Below are positions 1-8,627 of a stretch of DNA of 64,000 bases, in pieces. Numbering within the stretch: the first letter of the stretch is position 1; every line of letters begins with the position of its first letter. The DNA comes from Sphingobium sp. YR768. Lineage in GTDB: Bacteria > Pseudomonadota > Alphaproteobacteria > Sphingomonadales > Sphingomonadaceae. The stretch spans positions 1-64,000 of the forward strand of contig NZ_FOGE01000006.1 in the NCBI RefSeq assembly GCF_900111125.1. Direction: 5' to 3'. Both the position numbers and the translations under genes were made by a program. Under the pieces are notes generated by a model, which searched no databases, was not told where the DNA came from, and saw only the letters and a program-made list of their open reading frames with translations.

Positions 1-129
1 ATGCTCGCTGGCCTCCATGCCCAGCAAGCATCTTGAATCAGAAAATCACCCCAAAGGGAATCCCGCTTGAATCAGCCAAACGTCATCCCGCTCTAAGCAC
101 GTCGTTCAGATCAGGCATGATCCTTTTTT

Positions 130-160
130 CAGGGCGCCGACCGACAGGTCTGGCGCCCTG
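130..160. repeat. Short inverted repeat upstream of the glycosidase gene
   Basis: CAGGGCGCC (130-138) and GGCGCCCTG (152-160) form a perfect 9-bp dyad with a 13-base loop. A T-run lies before the stem on the plus strand, not after it, so this is not a standard terminator in either direction. It may be the end of an upstream transcript or a binding site. The remaining bases 1-248 hold nothing else I can support. Confidence 0.4.
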
Positions 161-248
161 ATGCTGTCCGTGGTGGCTCGGTGCTATCGCGGCAATCGTC
201 CAGACACAGGCTTTCCCTTGCCAACGACGCCGTTATCGCTCAGAGTAA

Positions 249-262
249 TGATAACGCTAACA
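249..262. promoter_or_regulatory. Candidate LacI-family operator
   Basis: TGATAACGCTAACA is a CG-centred imperfect palindrome (5 of 7 half-site positions match) of the kind bound by LacI-family sugar regulators. It ends 15 bp before the GTG chosen as the start of the glycoside hydrolase, where a repressor would block transcription or early elongation. No LacI gene is in the window, so the regulator would lie elsewhere. Confidence 0.4.
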
Positions 263-277
263 ATCAGGGGAGAGAAA

Positions 278-3001
278 GTGATTCAGCTGTCCAAATTGGT
301 GTCGCGCATGGTGCGCGCGGCTGGATCATTGGGTTCCCTGACCTGCCTGCCCGTACTGGCCTTCATGATCGCGCAGCCGGCTTTTGCGCGCGAAAGCGTG
401 TCGATCAGCCGGGACTGGCGCTTTACCAAGGGTGATCCGGCGGGGCTGACCACGGACCTGCGCTATGATGTGCGTCCGCCGATCGAGGATAGCGGCGACG
501 GCAAGATCGCCGATGCCCGCCCGGATGCGGCCGTCCAGGTCGATGACAAGGGCGCGAAGGTGCTGAAGCCATGGATTTTGCCCAGCGCCAATCCCTTCAT
601 CAAGGATGCGTCGAAACATCATGTCCGGCCTGCGGGCAATCCCGGTGGCGATATATCCTATGTCCAGCCCGGTTTCGACGATAGCGGCTGGACCCATGTC
701 GACCTGCCGCATGACTGGGCGATCGCCGGGCCGTTCATCAAGGACGGCCCTTATGGCGGCATGGGCCGCCTGCCGAGCTGGGGCATCGGCTGGTATCGCA
801 AGACGCTCGATATTCCCGCGAGCGACAAGGGCAAGTCGATCTTCCTGGATGTGGAAGGGGCGATGTCCTACGCCACTGTCTGGCTCAACGGAAAGCTCGT
901 GGGTGGCTGGCCCTATGGCTATAACAGCTTCCGACTGGACCTGACTTCCTATGCGGTGCCGGGCGGCCGGAACCAGTTGGCCATTCGGCTGGACAATCCG
1001 CAGGCGTCGGCGCGCTGGTATCCGGGCGGCGGCCTCTATCGCGACATCTACCTGACCAAGACCGACAAGGTCCATGTCGGCCAGTGGGGCAGCATCGTCC
1101 GCACGCCGCAGGTCAGCAAAGAACAGGCGACCGTCGACCTCAGCCTGACACTCGACAATGATGGTGACCGGCCGGCGCAGGTCGACGTGGCGACGACGCT
1201 CTATGCGATCGACAGCGACGGTAAGCGTATCGGCCGACCGGTCGCCAGCATCGCCCGCCAGTCGGCCAGCATCGCGCCGGGTGCCAAGGCGGTGCTCAGC
1301 GGATCGACCATGTTGCGCAATCCGCGCCTCTGGGGGCCGCCGCCCACGCAGCAGCCCAATCGCTATGTCGCCGTCTCCACCGTGACGCAGGGCGGCCGCC
1401 AGATCGACAGCTATGAAACTCGCTTCGGTGTGCGCGATATCCGTTTCGATCCCGACAAGGGCGTGATCGTCAATGGCGAGCATATCCCGCTGCGCGGCGT
1501 CAACAATCACCATGATCTCGGCGCGATAGGTGCCGCCTTCAATCGTCGCGCGGCCCAGCGCCAGCTGGAGCTGTTGCGCGACATGGGCACCAATGCGGTG
1601 CGCATGAGCCACAATCCGCCCGCGCCCGAACTGTTGGAACTGACCGACCAGATGGGTTTCCTGGTCATGGACGAAGTGTTCGACAGCTGGGAAAAGAAGA
1701 AGACGCCGCACGACTTCCACTTGATCTTCCCCGACTGGCACGAGGCTGATGCGCGGGCCATGCTGCGCCGTGATCGCAATCATCCCTCGATCATCATCTG
1801 GAGTGTGGGCAACGAGGTCGGCGAACAATATGATGGCGAAGCGGGTGCGAAGATCGGCCGCGAGCTGGTCGCCATCGCGCATGAGGAAGATCCGACCCGG
1901 CCGGCGACCGGCGCGATGAATTTCGCCAAGGCGGACATGCTGCTGCCGACCACGGTGGACGTCATCAGCCTCAACTATCAGGGCGCGGGCATTCGCGGTA
2001 TCATCGGCCAATATCCCGCTTTCCGGGCGAAATTCCCGGACAAGCTGATCCTGTCGACCGAAAGCGCGTCGGCCCTGTCCAGTCGCGGCGAATACATGTT
2101 CCCGGTGGCGGGCGCGATCAGTGGTCCGGTGCGACCCTGGTCCGGCGGCAACCCTGACACGCATCAGGTAAGCGCCTATGAACTGCATGCAGCGGACTTT
2201 GGGTCGTCGCCCGATCGCGTCTGGGCGGCGGACGACCAGAATCCCTATGTCGCGGGCGAATTCGTCTGGACCGGCTTCGATTATCTGGGCGAACCCACAC
2301 CCTATTACACGTCGCGCAGCAGCTATTCGGGCATCCTCGATCTTGCCGGTTTCCCGAAAGATCGCTTCTGGCTCTATCAGTCGCGCTGGCGGCCGGACCT
2401 GAAATTCGCGCACATCCTGCCGCACTGGACTTGGCCCGACCGCGTCGGCCAGATCACGCCGGTCCATGTCTTTTCCTCGGCGGATGAGGCGGAACTGTTC
2501 GTCAACGGTAAGTCGCAGGGCAAGGTCAAGAAGCGCGATTATGAATATCGCTTCCGCTGGGACTATGTCGTCTATGAACCAGGCGAAGTGAAGGTCGTTA
2601 CCTGGAAGCAGGGACAGCCTTGGGCGACCGAGACGATCCACACCGTAGGTGAGGCGGCAAAACTCTCCCTGACCGCCGACCGCAGCGCCATTGCTGCTGA
2701 CGGCCGCGACCTGAGTTTCGTGACGCTCAAGGTTCTGGACAAGGATGGCAATGTCGTGCCCGCCGCCAAGCAGAAGATCGATTTCTCGATCGAGGGGCCC
2801 GGTGAGATCGTCGCCACCGACAATGGCGATCCGACCGACCTGACGGCTTTCCCGTCGAAGATCCGGGATGCCTTCAACGGTCTGGCACTGGCGATCGTGA
2901 AGGGCGATCCCAAGCGGACGGGCCGGATCGTCCTGCACGCACGCGCGCAAGGGCTGGGCGAGACGCAGGTAGAAATCACAAGCGGACGCGCCAAGCCCTG
3001 A
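278..3001 (+). CDS. Secreted glycoside hydrolase family 2 (beta-galactosidase / beta-glucuronidase type)
   Basis: The protein should hydrolyse terminal beta-glycosides outside the cytoplasm. The GTG at 278 follows AGGGGAGAGAA directly and gives a 907-residue product with a signal peptide ending QPAFA; an upstream in-frame ATG at 161 has no ribosome site, and ATG 308 is the alternative. Domains in order are a jelly-roll sugar-binding domain (DLPHDW motif), an immunoglobulin-like sandwich, a TIM barrel with acid/base Glu in WSVGNEVGE (about residue 513) and probable nucleophile Glu in LSTESAS (about 595), then a DUF4982-like domain and a C-terminal Ig-like GH2 domain. The order is typical of long GH2 enzymes of saprophytic bacteria. 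Exact sugar specificity cannot be read from the sequence. It converges on the M20 gene with only 21 bp between stops. Confidence 0.87.
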   Translation: MIQLSKLVSRMVRAAGSLGSLTCLPVLAFMIAQPAFARESVSISRDWRFTKGDPAGLTTDLRYDVRPPIEDSGDGKIADARPDAAVQVDDKGAKVLKPWILPSANPFIKDASKHHVRPAGNPGGDISYVQPGFDDSGWTHVDLPHDWAIAGPFIKDGPYGGMGRLPSWGIGWYRKTLDIPASDKGKSIFLDVEGAMSYATVWLNGKLVGGWPYGYNSFRLDLTSYAVPGGRNQLAIRLDNPQASARWYPGGGLYRDIYLTKTDKVHVGQWGSIVRTPQVSKEQATVDLSLTLDNDGDRPAQVDVATTLYAIDSDGKRIGRPVASIARQSASIAPGAKAVLSGSTMLRNPRLWGPPPTQQPNRYVAVSTVTQGGRQIDSYETRFGVRDIRFDPDKGVIVNGEHIPLRGVNNHHDLGAIGAAFNRRAAQRQLELLRDMGTNAVRMSHNPPAPELLELTDQMGFLVMDEVFDSWEKKKTPHDFHLIFPDWHEADARAMLRRDRNHPSIIIWSVGNEVGEQYDGEAGAKIGRELVAIAHEEDPTRPATGAMNFAKADMLLPTTVDVISLNYQGAGIRGIIGQYPAFRAKFPDKLILSTESASALSSRGEYMFPVAGAISGPVRPWSGGNPDTHQVSAYELHAADFGSSPDRVWAADDQNPYVAGEFVWTGFDYLGEPTPYYTSRSSYSGILDLAGFPKDRFWLYQSRWRPDLKFAHILPHWTWPDRVGQITPVHVFSSADEAELFVNGKSQGKVKKRDYEYRFRWDYVVYEPGEVKVVTWKQGQPWATETIHTVGEAAKLSLTADRSAIAADGRDLSFVTLKVLDKDGNVVPAAKQKIDFSIEGPGEIVATDNGDPTDLTAFPSKIRDAFNGLALAIVKGDPKRTGRIVLHARAQGLGETQVEITSGRAKP

Positions 3002-3022
3002 TGAACGGGTATCTGGTGGGGC

Positions 3023-4174
3023 CTAGCGTTTCGCCAGGTGCCGTTCGGCCAGAGCGACGTGCAGCTTCACGCCCAGTTCCAGCACGTCGTCGTTGAAGTC
3101 ATAATGCGGGTTGTGCAACGGCATCGATCCTTCCGGCCGCGCCTGACCCAGCCAGATGTAGGCGCCCTTGCACGCCTGTAGCATGAAGGCGAAATCCTCC
3201 GAGGTGAAGGCCGGGTCGGGCGCAAGCCTTGCTTCGCCGATAGTCGCAGCGGCGTCCAGTGCTTCCTGCGTGGCGTCCGCATCGTTGATGGTCGCGGGAT
3301 AGAGGCGTTGATAATCGACCGTGGCAGCCAGTTCGCCGGCCATCGCCACGCCGGAAGCGACCTGACGGATCGCCTGTTCGATCCGGTCCTGAACCGCCGG
3401 GTCGAAAGTCCTGACGGTGCCCGTGATCGTCACGACATCGGGCAGGACATTATGGGCATGTCCTCCATGGATCTGGGTAACGGACAGCACGGCGGAAGAA
3501 GTCGGCGCGATCCGGCGTGAGACGATCATGTTCAATTGCTGGACAAGCGATGCCGCAGCCACGATGGCGTCGGGCGTGTCCTGCGGTATGGCGGCATGGC
3601 CCCCGCGCCCTTCCAGTCGGATGTCGAAGCGGTCGGCCGCACCCATGATCGGGCCGACCCGCGTGGCGATCGTGCCGGCGGGCAGATCGGGCCAGTTGTG
3701 CAGGCCGAACACCCGGTCGCAGGGGAAGCGGTCGAACAGGCCTTCATTGACCATTTCGCGCGCGCCGCCCTGTCCTTCCTCCGCAGGCTGGAAGAAGAAG
3801 TTCACGGTGCCGTCGAAATTGCGGCTTCGGCTCAGATATTGCGCCGCGCCAAGCAGCATTGCGACATGGCCATCATGGCCGCAGCCGTGAAAACTGCCCG
3901 GCGTCGTGCTGGCATAGGGCAGGTTGGTCTGTTCATGGATCGGCAGCGCGTCCATGTCTGCGCGCAGGCCGATCGCCCGGTTCGACGTCCCGTTGCGCAA
4001 CACGCCGACCACGCCGGTCTTGCCTATGCCCTCATGCACCTCCATCCCCAGCGCACGCAGTTGCTCGGCTATCCGCCCGGCGGTGCGATGTTCGCAAAAG
4101 CCGAGTTCGGGATGCGCGTGGATATCGCGGCGAAAGGCGATGAGCGGTTCGATAAGGTCGGCAATGTCGGTCAT
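3023..4174 (-). CDS. M20 family N-acyl-amino acid / hippurate amidohydrolase
   Basis: This 383-residue metalloamidase removes acyl groups from N-acyl-L-amino acids and has no signal peptide, so it is cytoplasmic. The M20D di-metal motifs are visible: RADMDALP at about 71-78, HGCGHDGH at 96-103 and the PAEE pair at about 130-133, with the lid-domain His in GGHAAIP. It is the last gene of the LysR - dgcN - dgcA - symporter series, 42 bp after the symporter stop; a CCCTG/CAGGG hairpin with a UUCG loop (4198-4214) lies in that gap. Inference: in this setting it could deacetylate N-acetyl-L-glutamate made by DgcN and DgcA. Family members also act on hippurate, indole-acetyl amino acids or N-acetyl-diaminopimelate, so the substrate is open. 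Confidence 0.85.
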   Translation of the reverse strand: MTDIADLIEPLIAFRRDIHAHPELGFCEHRTAGRIAEQLRALGMEVHEGIGKTGVVGVLRNGTSNRAIGLRADMDALPIHEQTNLPYASTTPGSFHGCGHDGHVAMLLGAAQYLSRSRNFDGTVNFFFQPAEEGQGGAREMVNEGLFDRFPCDRVFGLHNWPDLPAGTIATRVGPIMGAADRFDIRLEGRGGHAAIPQDTPDAIVAAASLVQQLNMIVSRRIAPTSSAVLSVTQIHGGHAHNVLPDVVTITGTVRTFDPAVQDRIEQAIRQVASGVAMAGELAATVDYQRLYPATINDADATQEALDAAATIGEARLAPDPAFTSEDFAFMLQACKGAYIWLGQARPEGSMPLHNPHYDFNDDVLELGVKLHVALAERHLAKR

Positions 4175-4216
4175 GACGAAAGTCTAACGTCATCGTCGCC
4201 CTGCGAACAGGGGCTA

Positions 4217-5446
4217 TCAGCCCGGTTCGATCGCGCTTTCCTGTCGCGCGACGACGGCGGTGACGGTCAGGTTGGCGCTGGCGCTGGCGACGGTGCGGGT
4301 CATGTCGAGCAGCCGGTCGAACGGCAGGACGAAGCCGACGACCAGCGCCGTCTGTTCAGGCGAGATGCCCACCGCTGACAATACGGCCGCCAACATGAAG
4401 AGCGAAGCGGAGGGGATCGGCGCGGTGCCGAAAGCGGCAAGCGATCCGGTCAGCAGCATGATCGCCAGCATCGTCGGATCAGGATGAACGCCCAGCGCCT
4501 GAAGGCTGAAGACGGCCAGCAGGCCCACATACATGGCGGTGCCGTCCTTTCCGATGCTGGCGCCGATCGGCAGTATGGTGGAGGCGATGGCGGGTTCGAT
4601 GCGCAAATCTTCCTGCGCGACACGCAGGGCGACCGGCAGGGTCGCGGCCGAGGAGGCGGTGGAGAAGGCGACCAGCAGCGGATCGACCGCTGCCCGGAAG
4701 AAGCGACGGATCGACAGGCGGGCGACCAGCCGGATGAGCGGCAGGTGAACGAGCAATATCTGCGCGATCACGCCGAGCAAGACGCATAGTGTCAGCCAGC
4801 CGATATTGGTGAAGACGGCGACGCCATTGTCGGCCACGGCCTTGGCAATCAAAGCAAGGACGCCGAAGGGTGTGATTTCCATGACCAGGCGGACGAGGTG
4901 AAACAGCACGCGGCTGGCCGATTGCAGCATATTGGCGATGGGGCGTCCTTCGTCCCCGGCCAATATGACGCCGAAGCCGAAGAGCATGGCAAAGAAGATG
5001 ATGGCCAGCATGTCCCCTTCGGCCAGAGACTGGACGATGTTGATGGGCACGATGCCGATCAACTGGTCATGCAGGGACTTTGCCTCCCCCAGCGCATGGG
5101 GAATGGCGCTGCCCAGCGCCGCGCCGGCGCCGGGGGTGATCAGCAGGCCGAGCGCCATGCCCACCGAAACGGCGCAGGCGGTGGTGAAAGCGAAGAGGAG
5201 GATGGTGCGTCCACCGACCGATCCCATGCGGCGAGGGTCCGCCAGCGCGGTCACGCCTGACGCGATCGAGATGAAGACGATCGGGACGACCAGCATCCGG
5301 ATCAGGCGAACAAAAAGCTCCCCGATGAAGGCGATCCAGGGTGCGGCGGCCGGCCAGAAGAGGCCGAGCGCCACGCCGGCGACCAGCCCGGCAAGGACGC
5401 GCTGCCAGAGCGGGATGGCGAACCAGCGGCGGGCTAATGCGGCCAT
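4217..5446 (-). CDS. Dicarboxylate/amino acid:cation symporter (GltP/DAACS family)
   Basis: A 409-residue inner-membrane Na+ or H+ coupled carrier. Seen: successive hydrophobic helices, the serine-rich hairpin FSTASSAATLP, the motif PIGASIGKDGTAMY at the place of the family's NMDGT loop, and a second hairpin region TGSLAAFGTAPIPSASL. The start ATG at 5446 lies 7 bp after the dgcA stop, so translation is probably coupled; the longer reading frame upstream codes for nothing recognisable. The family carries glutamate, aspartate, C4-dicarboxylates or cystine. The Lys in place of the usual Met of NMDGT is unusual and could shift specificity. Its place in the operon suggests uptake of D- or L-glutamate, which is inference. 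Confidence 0.85.
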   Translation of the reverse strand: MAALARRWFAIPLWQRVLAGLVAGVALGLFWPAAAPWIAFIGELFVRLIRMLVVPIVFISIASGVTALADPRRMGSVGGRTILLFAFTTACAVSVGMALGLLITPGAGAALGSAIPHALGEAKSLHDQLIGIVPINIVQSLAEGDMLAIIFFAMLFGFGVILAGDEGRPIANMLQSASRVLFHLVRLVMEITPFGVLALIAKAVADNGVAVFTNIGWLTLCVLLGVIAQILLVHLPLIRLVARLSIRRFFRAAVDPLLVAFSTASSAATLPVALRVAQEDLRIEPAIASTILPIGASIGKDGTAMYVGLLAVFSLQALGVHPDPTMLAIMLLTGSLAAFGTAPIPSASLFMLAAVLSAVGISPEQTALVVGFVLPFDRLLDMTRTVASASANLTVTAVVARQESAIEPG

Positions 5447-5453
5447 CGGAGGG

Positions 5454-6446
5454 TTACAGTCCGCCCCAGAAGCCCGGTTGCGCGGGCAACAGATGGCCGC
5501 GATCCCCGGTGACGCCACCCTCCCGGTCGGCCGACAGCCAGAGTGGCCCGTCCAGATCGACAAAGGCGCTGTCCGCCGCAATGGCCCAGGCAGGCGCAAT
5601 GGAGAGGGACGAGCAGATCATGCAGCCGGTCATGACGCCAAGGCCGCGGGTGCGCGCCGCCTGCGCCAGATCGAGCGCGGCGGTCAGGCCGCCGGCCTTG
5701 TCCAGCTTGATATTCACCACGCCATAGCCGTCGGCCAGGCTGTCGAGATCGGCGGCGACATGGATGGATTCGTCGGCGGCGATCAGGATCGCGGAGGTAA
5801 AGCCGTTGAGATCGCCATCCTCATGCGCGGGCAGCGGCTGTTCCAGCAGGTCGATGCGCAGGTCGATCATCAGCGCCTGAAGATCGCTGACCTCCGCCAT
5901 AGTCCAGCTTTCATTGGGATCGACGATCATGCGGGGAGCGGGCGCGGCGGCGCGGACGGCGCGGAGTTGTGCGGCGGGATCGGTCTGGTCTACCTTCACC
6001 TTGATCAGCGGCACGTTGGCAAGCGCGGCGGCGGCCAGTCCCATGGCGTCGGGCGTGTCGAGGCCCACGGTCATGGCGGTGGCGATCGGCTGGAGCGGCC
6101 GGGCAAGACCCATGGCCGTGGCGATGTCGCTGCCGCTCAGCCGCAATTCCAGATCCCACAGGGCGCAATCGACTGCGTTGCGCGCCGCGCCTGCGGGCAG
6201 CAGGTCTATCAGGGCGCGGCGATCGATGCCGCTCTCCAGCGCTTCCCGGATTGCCTCGATCTCGGCGATGCTGCCCTCCACGCTTTCGCCATAGCGGGGA
6301 TAGGGGACGCATTCGCCCCGGCCGACGATGCCGCCCTCCGACAGGGTGACGGTGACGACATCAGCGGCGGTCTTGACCCCGCGGGAGATGCGGAAGGGGG
6401 TGGCGAGGAGGAAGCTTTCCCCCAGAGCGGTCAGCGTGCGAGCCAT
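5454..6446 (-). CDS. dgcA: DgcA-type / L-Ala-D/L-Glu epimerase (enolase superfamily)
   Basis: A 330-residue enolase-superfamily enzyme of the dipeptide epimerase branch. Visible catalytic elements are the KVK pair (K149, K151), metal ligands near D176 (IVDPNES), E202 (LLEQPLP) and D225 (AADES), and the opposing Lys K247 in NIKLDKAGG. Classical members epimerise L-Ala-D-Glu from murein peptides. Members paired with DUF1611 proteins are reported to convert N-acetyl-D-glutamate to N-acetyl-L-glutamate in D-glutamate catabolism. The gene starts 5 bp after the dgcN stop, so the second role is favoured by context. Both roles degrade murein-derived D-Glu. Sequence alone does not separate them. Confidence 0.8.
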   Translation of the reverse strand: MARTLTALGESFLLATPFRISRGVKTAADVVTVTLSEGGIVGRGECVPYPRYGESVEGSIAEIEAIREALESGIDRRALIDLLPAGAARNAVDCALWDLELRLSGSDIATAMGLARPLQPIATAMTVGLDTPDAMGLAAAALANVPLIKVKVDQTDPAAQLRAVRAAAPAPRMIVDPNESWTMAEVSDLQALMIDLRIDLLEQPLPAHEDGDLNGFTSAILIAADESIHVAADLDSLADGYGVVNIKLDKAGGLTAALDLAQAARTRGLGVMTGCMICSSLSIAPAWAIAADSAFVDLDGPLWLSADREGGVTGDRGHLLPAQPGFWGGL

Positions 6447-6451
6447 GGGGA

Positions 6452-7489
6452 TCAGGCAGTCTCCGTTGCGGGGGCAGTCGTCGCGGCGTCCGTTTCCAGC
6501 AGCCGATCGAGGATCGCCTCCACACCCATGCGATAGGGATCGGAACAGGGCAAGCCGAACTCGTCGCCGATGCGGGCGCAGAGCGCCAGCGCGTCAGCCT
6601 CCTCCATGGTGGAGGTGTTGAGCGCGATGCCGACGACGCGGACATCGGGGTTGGTGAGGCGCGCGGTGCGCAGATTGGCCTCCAGACAGTCGGACAGGCC
6701 CGGCGGCGTGTAATGGGGCAGACCGCGCATGCTCTGGCGCATCGGATCATGGCACAGCACCAGCGCGTCGGGCTGGGCGCCGTGCAGCAGCCCGGTCGAC
6801 ACGCCGGCGAAGGAGGGGTGGAAGAGCGAGCCCTGACCCTCGATCAGATCCCAGCCGCCGTCATGGCGATCGGGCGAAATCTGCTCGATCGCGCCGGAGA
6901 TGAAGTCGGCCACCACAGCGTCCAATGGTACGCCGTCGCCCGCGATCAGGATGCCAGTCTGGCCGGTGGCCCGGAAATCGGCGGGGACACCGCGCGCGGA
7001 CAGGGCGCGGGCCAGACAAAGCGTGGTGTACATCTTGCCCACCGAACAGTCGGTGCCCACGGTCAGCAGGCGATTGCCGGTGCGCTTCTTGCCATTGCCG
7101 ACCGGGATATCGGGCCGGGGATCGCGGACGTCATGCAGGGCGCGGCCAAGGCGCGTGGCGGCTTCGACCAGTTGCGGTTCATCCTTCAGGCGCTGATGCA
7201 GGCCCGATGCGATGTCGAGCCCGGCTTCCATCGCGGCGAGCGCATCGCGCACCAGATCCTCGCCCAGCTTGCCGCCGGCATTGGCGATGCCCAGCACCAA
7301 AGTCCGTGCGCCAGCGGCATAAGCGGCGGCAAAGTCCATGCGGGGCAGGCCCAGCGTCAAGCCGCAATCGTCATGGCGAAATTCGCCCACGCAGATATCC
7401 GGCCGGAACACCGCCAGCCCGCGCGAAGTCTTGATGCCGATCTCGTCATTGCTGTGGCCGAGATAGAGGAGATAGGGCGTGGCGATCAT
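6452..7489 (-). CDS. dgcN: DgcN-type protein, DUF1611 (putative D-glutamate N-acetyltransferase)
   Basis: A 345-residue cytosolic protein of the DUF1611/DgcN family. It has an N-terminal Rossmann-like region and a C-terminal P-loop domain with GTDCSVGKMYT (G145 to about T155), followed by conserved stretches such as ATGQTGILIAGDGVPLDA and EGQGSLFHPSFAG. Family knowledge: DgcN acetylates D-glutamate, giving N-acetyl-D-glutamate for DgcA. The gene lies between the LysR gene (93-bp gap) and dgcA (5-bp gap), the arrangement described for D-glutamate catabolic loci. Membership in the family is clear; the enzymatic role is taken from homologues and context. Confidence 0.8.
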   Translation of the reverse strand: MIATPYLLYLGHSNDEIGIKTSRGLAVFRPDICVGEFRHDDCGLTLGLPRMDFAAAYAAGARTLVLGIANAGGKLGEDLVRDALAAMEAGLDIASGLHQRLKDEPQLVEAATRLGRALHDVRDPRPDIPVGNGKKRTGNRLLTVGTDCSVGKMYTTLCLARALSARGVPADFRATGQTGILIAGDGVPLDAVVADFISGAIEQISPDRHDGGWDLIEGQGSLFHPSFAGVSTGLLHGAQPDALVLCHDPMRQSMRGLPHYTPPGLSDCLEANLRTARLTNPDVRVVGIALNTSTMEEADALALCARIGDEFGLPCSDPYRMGVEAILDRLLETDAATTAPATETA

Positions 7490-7566
7490 GGATGTGTCGA
7501 ACCTGTGCTGATGGGAGGTCCGTCATATCGCCGGGCCGGCGACAGCCCCAATATCGATGCCCACAT

Positions 7567-7590
7567 AGGCTATAGCCTGACGCTATAGGC
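7567..7590. promoter_or_regulatory. Palindrome between LysR gene and dgcN, candidate LysR binding site
   Basis: AGGCTATAGCCT (7567-7578) is a perfect 12-bp palindrome, followed after three bases by GCTATAGGC (7582-7590), which partly overlaps the LysR stop codon. A related TATAGGC occurs at 8544-8550 in the divergent LysR / deacylase region. The position 78-123 bp before dgcN suits an activator site, but no consensus for this regulator is known to me. Confidence 0.35.
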
Positions 7591-8467
7591 TCTCGATCAC
7601 CTCCGAAAGCAGGGTCAGAAATTCCGACGCGGTCTTCGATGGCGGCCGGTTCTGGAGATAGACGGCATTGATGTCGAAGGTGATGGCGGGCTGGAGCGGG
7701 CGGCTCGACAGGCCGGGCGCGGTCGAGGCATGGGCGGTGAAATTGTCGACGATCGCCATACCGACCCCGGCGCGGACAAGGGCGGCGGCGATATAATAGG
7801 TGCGGGCCGACACCACTTCATCCAGTTCGACGTCGAGGCGGGAAAGCTCGCTGGAGAGCACCCGGCCGATCGGGCCGCTCTGGGCCGGGCTGATGAATTT
7901 ATGGTCGCGCAGCTCCTCCAGATGGAGGCGGCCGGGGGCGTCGGGCATATCCTCCTCGCGATAGAGGACGACCAGTTCGCCCTCGCCAATCACCTGATGG
8001 GCGACCGGAGCGGACAGGGGGACTTCGAAGCTGATCGCAATATCGGTTTCGCGCTCATATAATTTGCGAACCATTTCATCATGATGCAGCGTCTGAAGAT
8101 CGAACATGATATCTTCATGGCCGCGCAGGAAGCGAGCCACCGCATCGGGTATGGCGCCCAGACCCAGCGAAGGGAGGGCGGAAATGCGCAGCAGGCTGCC
8201 GCGCCCATGCCGCATATTCTGGGCCGCCTGCCGCAGGGAGCGGACGCGGTCCTGAATGTCGGAGACTTCGTCGAACAGGGTGCGGGCGTCCTGGGTGGGG
8301 ATCAGCCGCCCCTTCGACCGTTCGAACAACGGCAGGCCGATCGATTTCTCGGCATGGCGCAACACCTTCGTCACCGCAGGCTGCGATACGTTGAGTGCGC
8401 GGGCGGCGGCGCTGACGGTGCCGTGCAGATAGACGGCGTGGAAAATCTCGATCTGGCGCAGGTTCAT
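7583..8467 (-). CDS. LysR-family transcriptional regulator (DgcR-like by position)
   Basis: A 294-residue LysR regulator. The N-terminal winged helix-turn-helix is MNLRQIEIFHAVYLHGTVSA with SQPAVTKVLRHAE as recognition helix region, followed by the periplasmic-binding-like effector domain from about residue 90. The ATG at 8467 has GAGGGGA upstream at suitable spacing; the 22-codon extension above it does not fit the family. It is the first gene of the minus-strand D-glutamate series and diverges from the exported D-aminoacylase, so it probably controls both. The effector may be D-glutamate or an N-acyl derivative, by analogy with DgcR. Confidence 0.82.
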   Translation of the reverse strand: MNLRQIEIFHAVYLHGTVSAAARALNVSQPAVTKVLRHAEKSIGLPLFERSKGRLIPTQDARTLFDEVSDIQDRVRSLRQAAQNMRHGRGSLLRISALPSLGLGAIPDAVARFLRGHEDIMFDLQTLHHDEMVRKLYERETDIAISFEVPLSAPVAHQVIGEGELVVLYREEDMPDAPGRLHLEELRDHKFISPAQSGPIGRVLSSELSRLDVELDEVVSARTYYIAAALVRAGVGMAIVDNFTAHASTAPGLSSRPLQPAITFDINAVYLQNRPPSKTASEFLTLLSEVIESL

Positions 8468-8627
8468 AGGCGTCGTCCCCTCTGGCTGCGACCCGTCTTT
8501 GCACGCAACGACAGGGGCTCTGCGGGCCACCATGCCATCGGGTTATAGGCCGCGCAACCGGCCGGGTCTGGACGGCGGCCGGTTATCCGGGTCATGTTGC
8601 GCAATAGGCTCACTTGCCAGGGATTTC

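Noticed and set aside
130..160. Inverted repeat 130-160 as an intrinsic terminator
   Set aside because: The T-tract precedes the stem on the plus strand and the minus strand has an A-tract after it, the wrong order for either direction.
326..2950. An 874-residue open frame on the minus strand opposite the glycosidase
   Set aside because: It mirrors the GC-rich third positions of a clear GH2 gene, has no recognisable domain and no ribosome site; the plus-strand protein has complete motifs.
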